Assembly (NCBI GenBank): GCA_027924585.1
Contig: BSBM01000592.1
Span: forward strand, 3,684,501 to 3,748,500
From: Larix kaempferi
Lineage: Eukaryota > Streptophyta > Pinopsida > Pinales > Pinaceae
Reading direction: 5' to 3'
DNA: 64,000 nucleotides
In this document: piece after piece, positions 57,861 to 64,000 of the stretch
Layout: each line of letters starts with the position of its first letter
How positions within the stretch are numbered: position 1 is the first letter of the stretch
Program-made: the position numbers and the translations under genes
The notes under the pieces: model-generated
What the model saw: only the letters and a program-made list of their open reading frames with translations
What the model was told of the DNA's origin: nothing
Database searches by the model: none

Positions 57861-58548
57861 CATCCACTAATGGCCTAATGTGCATAATTTTCACTGCTGA
57901 AAATGGGCCCACCTCCCCCTCAACATCATCATCAGCACCACCGTTGATCCATGGCATTGAACAAATGTTGAATCCATCAGTACCTCTGATCTTCCAAATC
58001 TATTTCTTGTACCCCCCACAGGTGTACAAGGGACGTTGGTTATGGCTTAGTTGACTCTACATGGACTTACTTCGGGTATTCCAATGTGGTACCTTACACC
58101 ACCCTACCCATAAATGGCTTCTAAACCTATAGCCCACTATGATTTTGTCCCTGTTTCGGTTGTTACGCCTACTAGACCAGTTACGCCCTCCGTATCTCCA
58201 ATCGGACCTACAACATCCGCAACTAAACCAAAACCAGTTGCCACTAAGACCACCAATGGAGGCATGAAACAACCTAAGTTGAAAGGCCCCCTCCTACCTA
58301 ACCCTTCACCCAAATTTTCAAGGGTCGCTCAGCCTAAAGTAGGGGGCATCAACCAACAACAATTAAAATACCTAGTAATGACCAATACTCCCACACGAAG
58401 AGTCACTCCACCATGCACCATTTGCAGGCAGCAAGGCTATGCAACCAAGATGTGCCCCACCTTGCTAGATCTTGGAAATTTGTTCAATACCCATGTTAGT
58501 TTGACCCATGCTCTATGTCACATCCATGATGCCATCAGTGTCCTTTAG
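57861..58548 (+). pseudogene. Segment between protease and RT with a zinc knuckle (element E)
   Basis: A Pro/Thr/Lys-rich frame from 58114 (PTRPVTPSVSPIGPTTSATK) leads to RVTPPCTICRQQGYATKMCP at about 58399-58458. This is a CCHC-like knuckle with the His replaced by Tyr. It ends HDAISVL. A degraded knuckle already lies in gag, so this one downstream of the protease is unexpected. It may be a normal feature of this family or a fused fragment. I cannot decide. Confidence 0.6.
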
Positions 58549-58669
58549 AGTGGTGGGGGAACAACCTTGAAGCAACCTGCTACTTTTTTTTCTCAAAGAA
58601 TCCAAATTATGCACTTTTACATAGCTACAGCAATCTCAGTCCGCAATCCACAATTCCGCAAGCAGCAAT

Positions 58670-59350
58670 CCACAAGTCGCAAGTCATAAGTAGAAAGGCG
58701 GAACGCCAATTTCACAACATTGATGAAACTCATCTCTGACTTCCACAGTTTCGCAATCCGCGATGCGAGACTCGGAAAGTCGAAATGCCAAATACACGGC
58801 GTCGAAGAAACACCTCTCTGACTTCCGCAGTCTGCACTCAGCGATGCAGGAGTCAGAAAGTCAAAACGCCAAATATCTAATCTCGAAGATTTACACTTCC
58901 GACTTTCGCACTTAGCAGTCTGCGATGCGGGAGTCGAAAAGTCGAAATACCAATTCTCCAAATTCAAAGATTTGCGCTTCTGACTTCCACACTCCTTAGT
59001 CCGCGATGCGGGAATCAGAAATTCGGAACACCAATTCTCCAACTTCGAATATTTACACTTCTGACTTCCACACTCTGTAGTCCACGATGCGGGAGTCGAA
59101 AAGTCGGAACACCAATTCTCCAACTTCAAAGATTTTCACTTTTGACTTCCGCACTCCGCAGTCTGCGATGCGGGAGTCGGAAAGTCGGAACACCAATTCT
59201 CCAACTTCGAAGATTTGTGCTTCTGACTTCCGCACTCAGCAGTCCACGATGCAGGAGTCAGAAATTCAAAACACCAATTCTCCAACTTCAAGTATTTATG
59301 CTCCCGACTTCCGCACTCCGCATTCCGCGATGTGGGATTCGTTAATTCGG
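58670..59350. repeat. 81-bp tandem array (about 8 copies), open in frame on both strands
   Basis: Units such as cgcgatgcgggaatcagaaa followed by 'caccaattctccaacttcgaa' repeat every 81 bp. Because 81 is 27 codons, the minus strand reads repeated LENWCSDFSTPAS and the plus strand repeated SRNTNSPTSKI. These are array artefacts unless shown otherwise. Confidence 0.9.
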
Positions 59351-59639
59351 AATACCAAAGCACCACACCGAGAATTCACACCTCAAGCTTCTGGGATCCG
59401 CAATCCGCACTGCGGATTCGGAAGGTCGAAAGTAGGCCAGATACCCCTGATACAACCAACTTCTCAGGCCGGTATCTTCTTCATCCTAAGTCCATTTTAG
59501 GAAAATATGGTACCATTAGAAAGCTCTTGGCGAGCCCTATGCAACTGCATGATCCTCTGCCAAATTCGATGACTCTAATCATGTCCTTCTTCCTACCTAA
59601 AATTTGGCCACAAGCTTCATCCATGCCTCTTTACCACTC

Positions 59640-61164
59640 TATAAGGATCATATAGTACTCTTTCATGGCCCATTCCCTTCATCTAATCCACAGGGGAGGC
59701 ATGAACACCATCGGGGGGTGTCTATTTCTTCCCCAAAGCCATGACTGAACCTTCTACACCTTCAAGGCCTCAACAAAACCTATCCCTATTCATTAATGAA
59801 CATATTTACATATAAATAAAACACATGGAGGCAAAACACAATGGAAAACCTTATTAACACACACTCATAATGCATTTATCAACATTTCAGCATACTAGGC
59901 ATAATAATAACATAAAGTACAGGTATTCAATTCCATTATCACCTGGATCAATCCATGCATTCTTACATAAACAAACCATCATTCATGTATATAAAATTGA
60001 CGAAAACGGAGGCAACAAGAAACACTTATCTTTAATGGAAACCACCAAGCAATTGGCTATGGACTGCAACGTTCCAACCCAACCATAGGTCTCTGCCCAG
60101 CCTATATTATTTCAACACTCACATAACACTCTCGAGTTGGGGCTATGTATCCACTAAGGAGAAACTACCCAGGTTTACTCACAGCCTTGGTTTCACACCA
60201 ACAATCATGCTAAGCCAACACACAGTTGGGTTTGTCAAGCATGCCAAGAGACAAGGGAAGGGGAAGCTAAGCCAGTGAGCTCAACCACAGAACTAAATAC
60301 ATCTCCAACTCACTCAAACAATATTCACCGGGTTTATCAAGCAGTTCCAACCTCTACTCTCTCTTCCACTCTGTCATGCACGCTTGGATCTCCTCAAGGT
60401 TACGACCGAAAGGCTCTGTCCCGCGTCTGTGATTTCGGGCTATCAAGTATGGGTTTCTATATGGTTTCATGGGAATACAACACTCACAAATCATCTGTGG
60501 TTCATGTTTATGGATCCCCCTATCGGATTTCACTTCCCATGCCCATTTTCGAAGCGATCATGGCACACCAAATCGTGTTTCCCCTCCAAGTCGCAATATC
60601 TAGTTCTCTTCCCCTGCTAGGTCTGCGTGTCCTCTCCCTACTGAAGCTTGAATGATTCAGATGGCATGGGGATGAGGGAAAAAATTTTCCCACAAGGTGG
60701 AGTGACTAAAGGGACAAGCAAAACAGAGCCCATACCTTGCCTTACGGATTTCAGGGTTGCCCATACTCCATCAACTCTCATGAACAATTTTCTGTAGTCA
60801 TCCTTACACAGAATTAAATGACAGCTAGAACAGTCAAAAGCGGGTTCCCAAGGTGACATATGGCAGCCTATGGTTTAATCCCACAACCCCCTCACCTCTC
60901 CTTACTGGAGACATATAGCCCCCTCATTTAGTTGCATCCATAGCTAGCCCCTTGGTATGTTTATTACATGATATTTACATCATTTTACAATTTCCATAGC
61001 TTAATAGCACATGGATCACACAATGTCAAATAATTGCCTCTCAAAGCTGAGCATTCACTAGCGGGGCCTTGGCCTTGAGCTCCACGCTAGTAATCATACA
61101 TCACATATGCACAATGTTTACATAAAATCCAATATATCCTAAGGGTCAAAATGGGGATATTACA
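59640..61164 (-). mobile_element. A-family LTR without element B
   Basis: About 1525 bp, collinear with 18600-19123 plus 33077-34168. At 60215-60220 the reading passes without break from 'catgctaagc' to 'cacacagttgggtttgtcaa', showing the uninterrupted target site. Confidence 0.85.
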
Positions 61165-62320
61165 CTCTACCTACAGTCGCAAGGCACACCTCATGCACAC
61201 CTCATATGTGCCCACATCTAAGTCCAAATCATTGAATACCAATCATGCATTGTTGATTTTCTCATAGTTTGAGCATTACATGCACCATTGTCTCGACCTC
61301 CCTCGATTTCGGAACACATTGGAAACCATCCGCATCACCCAGTCGTTAGAAGAAGCATCTGCTCCTTCATCACCGGAAACAGCTTCTATCAATACCATTA
61401 CAACTATGGTCCCTATAGGAAGATCCCCCGTGACACCTCAATGGGAAGAGTCCATACCCAACCAACAGTTACCTCTTCAATGACCACAAAGTCCTTCCAT
61501 AGTCCTTAACCACACATACTCTACTCACCCCTGTTGATCATGCAAATTGATTTCTCATCATTCATTCCAATGTCCTATATTAGTCGTGTTCTACACCCTT
61601 CATGCAACTCAAAAGCGACTACAAGATAACCTTACCCCTTTTGGAACCACCCTCCCAACGGTAATTGAAGAATACGATGATCCTATAGACGACAACGAAG
61701 AACCCAACATACCCTGGGTTTCTCATCACCCCTAGCTATACTGACCCCCCAACATCAGTTTCCGATGAAGCCTTAGATCCCCTAATCTTCCCCCAAGAAG
61801 AGATTCCACCACCTCCCCAAGCACCCTTGGTTATATGGACATCCTTCATCTTGATTCAATTGTCCTCCTACCTCCTCCCCAAAGACAATTACCCGATCCC
61901 ATTCATCAACCAAATCGTTGATTTGTGTGCTAGTACTGAAATGTTGTCCTTTATGGATGGATTCTCTGGTATGAATCCGCCCCCAAAATCAATACAAAAC
62001 AACGTTTACCACACCTTGGGGCACCTTTGCTTACAAATGTCCGCCCTTTGGTCTAAATAACTATGGTGCTCCCTTTCAGTGCACTATGGTGTACATATTT
62101 AACGACTTAGCTCACATCATCCTTGCCTTCTTATATGAACTCACCACCAAGTCTAAAAAATGATGTGACCACCTCTGCAATCTACGTACCATATTCACGC
62201 GCTATCACAAATATAGCATATGATTGAATCCCCTCAAATGTGTGTTATGTGTCATCGTAGGACAATTATTAGGATTCATAGTTTCCGAGGAAGGCATCAC
62301 CGTTGACCCATCGAAAGTCC
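61165..62320 (+). pseudogene. Element E reverse transcriptase (catalytic motif lost)
   Basis: The pre-RT linker includes APSSPETASINTITTMVPIG and TVIEEYDDPIDDNEEPNIPW. RT fragments begin KDNYPIPFINQIVDLC near 61880, then MLSFMDGFSG, and after a frameshift PPFGLNNYGAPFQCTMVYIF (62042-62100). The expected FLYVDDL-type motif reads AFLYELTTKSKK (about 62127-62160): both catalytic Asp are missing. LNPLKCVLCVIVGQLLGFIV follows with two nearby TGA stops. This copy cannot polymerise. Confidence 0.85.
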
Positions 62321-62995
62321 AAGCCATCCATGAACTCACACCTCCAAAAACCCGGCGCCAATTGTAAAGCATTCAAGGAAATTTCAACTTCCTTCGGCAT
62401 TTCGTCCTTGATTACACTACCCAGGCACACGGTTTTTTGTGCCTACTTAGGAAATACATCCCCTTTAAATGGAATGACCATGCCCAAATCTCCTTCAACG
62501 CTTTGAACAAATCCTTGTCTTCAACTCCCCTCATCTCACCTCCAGACGTTCACAAATATTTTACCCTTTGTATCTCAACATCAATTTCCGTTGTAATGAT
62601 CGTTCTATTCCAACTAGCCGAGGGTCAACATGAACACATCATTTACTACGTCAGTAAAACCTTAATAGGATGATCCCTCAAGTACACTCATGATTAGAAG
62701 TTTTTGTTTGTCGCCACATTCTTTCTGTACAAAAACTATGCCACTACATTTTGCTCCGCAAAACAACTGTGGTGGATGACTCAAACCCCATGCAATACAT
62801 ACTTAGTCGTGGGATTATCAATAGTAAGTTTTTCCGTTGGATTGTTATACTACAAGAATTCAACCTTGAGTTCATGATCCCTAGAAGCAAGAAAGCATTG
62901 GCCCTAACCAAGTTCATCACTGATCTCTCACTCACGGCCTTGGGCAAACCTATGCACGAAAAGTTACTTGACGAACATCTCTTCCTCATCGCCAA
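62321..62995 (+). pseudogene. Element E RNase H remnant
   Basis: After the connection (GNFNFLRHFVLDYT, YIPFKWNDHAQISFNALNKS), the RNase H start reads FTLCISTSISVVMIVLFQLA, with Ser at the usual Asp. HIIYYVSKTLIG follows, then stops. From 62751 a good frame resumes: YILSRGIINSKFFRWIVILQ and EFMIPRSKKALALTKFITDL, the RNase H C-terminus. TALGKPMHEKLLDEHLFLI leads on to integrase. Confidence 0.8.
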
Positions 62996-64000
62996 CGACA
63001 ACCCATGGTATGGTGATATCCTAACTTATCTCCGTACTCAGAATTTCCCCCCCCACCTATCCCGCGATGACCGTCAGTGTATTCGTTATCAGGCACCAAG
63101 ATACCTTCTCATAGGAGATGTCTTGTACTATCATGGCGTCGACACCATCCTACGTCATTGTTTAACACATGAGGAAGTTAAACAAGTTCTCAACGACTCT
63201 CATAGCGGAGCATGTGGAGGCCACCTCTTAGGCCTGGCCACTGCCCAAAAATATTATGCGTCGATTATTTGTTTCCCTCAATATTCAAGGATTGTGTCTA
63301 CGCGATCAAAAGATGTGCGAATTGTCAGGTATTTTCCTGCAAAACACACTCACCACCTACCCCTCTCCATCCAGTAATCACAGCCGACCCATTTTGCAAA
63401 TGGGCAATTGATTTTATGGAGTGTCACCCTACTTCAGCACAAGGCCACCAATACATCATTGTCGTCGTCGACTACTTTACTAAGTGGGAAGAAGCCATAC
63501 CCACATTCGATTGCAAAGGTATCACTACTGCTTGCTTTTTCTTTAACCACGTCATCTCTCGCTTTGGCGCACCCAGACAATTGGTTTCTAATAATGTCAA
63601 CCATTTCTCTAATCAAATGTTTGAGGAACTATCTCGCTTGTTAGGATTTAAACACGAACTTTTGACATCCTACTGCCCTTAGGAAAACGGCCAAGTTGAA
63701 GCTATGAACAAAGTTCTTAAAACTATGCTCCAATGCACGGTAAATAAAAACAAATCTAATTGGCACCACATGTTATTCCCAGCTCTTTGGGATTATTGCA
63801 CCTCATTGAAAACAACTACAGGATTTACTCCTTTCCACCTTGTCCATGGAGTAGAATCCGTACTTCCCATAAAGTACCAAATGCCTACCCTCCAATCTAC
63901 TTTGGAATTGTTACCTGATATTTCTTCCCTTGAGCAAAGGTTGTTTACTTTGGAACACCTCGATGAAGCCGTAACTCACTCCAACAAAATGAGGTCATGG
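62996..64000 (+). pseudogene. Element E integrase (incomplete at window end)
   Basis: The zinc-binding part reads DSHSGACGGHLLGLATAQKY (about 63197-63256). A frameshift near 63270 puts the Cys pair (CANCQVFS) in the other frame. The core has CKWAIDFMECHPTSAQGHQY (first Asp), then QLVSNNVNHFSNQMFEELSR, where the second catalytic Asp is Asn (SDN to SNN), then a TAG and ENGQVEAMNKVLKTML (Glu). It continues past FTPFHLVHGVESVLPIKYQM to the window edge. The DDE triad is broken. Confidence 0.88.

Larger units (their letters stand above)
58620..61164 (-). mobile_element. Truncated A-family element (LTR plus leader) inserted in element E
   Basis: On the minus strand: LTR from 61164 (tgtaatatcccc) to about 59640, a PBS-like gagtggtaaagaggc remnant, then a leader with an 81-bp array. 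It matches element A LTR and leader in order, including 'gaaagcwctyggc' near 59518 versus 18394. Gag and pol are absent. It separates the element E protease segment from its RT. A clear target duplication is not visible. Confidence 0.8.
54736..64000 (+). mobile_element. Element E: Ty3/gypsy element, interrupted and running off the window
   Basis: The order is: gag (55210 to about 56960), protease (57380-57670), a second knuckle-bearing segment (to 58548), an A-family insertion (about 58620-61164), RT (about 61840-62300), RNase H (to about 62990) and integrase (to the window end). The text resembles Tat-like plant gypsy elements. The second catalytic residues of RT, RNase H and integrase are lost, so it is old. 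Confidence 0.85.

Noticed and set aside
58617-59366. A Cys-rich repeat protein on the minus strand, or Ser/Thr-rich one on the plus strand
   Set aside because: Both come from the 81-bp array; reading open on both strands with codon-length units argues against a true gene.
1-64000. A new defence or metabolic system
   Set aside because: All recognisable coding sequence belongs to retroelements, and no cluster of unrelated genes is present.

Overview
This window is plant nuclear DNA made almost entirely of transposable elements, mainly LTR retrotransposons of the Ty3/gypsy and Ty1/copia types plus one LINE-like remnant. I find no credible host gene, tRNA, rRNA or CRISPR array. The dense nesting of old elements, AT-rich spacers and plant-type families (chromovirus, Tat/Athila-like, DUF4283 LINE ORF1) point to a large-genome land plant. 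A gymnosperm is plausible, but the sequence alone does not settle it. All coding regions are broken by stops and frameshifts, and most in-frame stops are TAG.

Layout. 1-1193: 5' end of a minus-strand copia element (gag start, 33-bp minisatellite leader, PBS, LTR). 1194-4340: unassigned DNA with diverged duplications. 4880-6100: minus-strand gypsy gag remnant. 7130-8700: LINE ORF1 remnant. 11557-12554: diverged minus-strand LTR of the element B family. 12555-18599: body of minus-strand gypsy element A (integrase to gag, leader, PBS); its 5' LTR is 18600-19123 plus 33077-34168. Element B (19124-33071) is inserted inside that LTR, with 1.6-kb LTRs and a GTCGG target duplication. B is Tat/Athila-like: gag with five zinc knuckles, protease, extra capsid-like modules, reverse transcriptase (RT) with a 410-bp internal duplication, RNase H, integrase, and a third coiled-coil ORF. 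34210-35338: LTR-like segment. 40304-40684: minus-strand copia LTR and PBS. 41480-48233: element C, a complete chromovirus with target duplication GAGCA, carrying a copia-like LTR inside gag. 48782-51288: element D, a short non-autonomous LTR element with target duplication ACTAG. About 54700 to the window end: element E, a plus-strand gypsy element interrupted at about 58620-61164 by a minus-strand LTR and leader of the element A family.

How the parts relate. Insertion order can be read directly: B entered A's LTR, and the related LTR at 59640-61164 preserves the uninterrupted target. A-family DNA entered E, and a copia LTR entered C. None of the coding sets looks functional now. B and C keep the most catalytic residues, and E has lost RT, RNase H and integrase catalytic residues.
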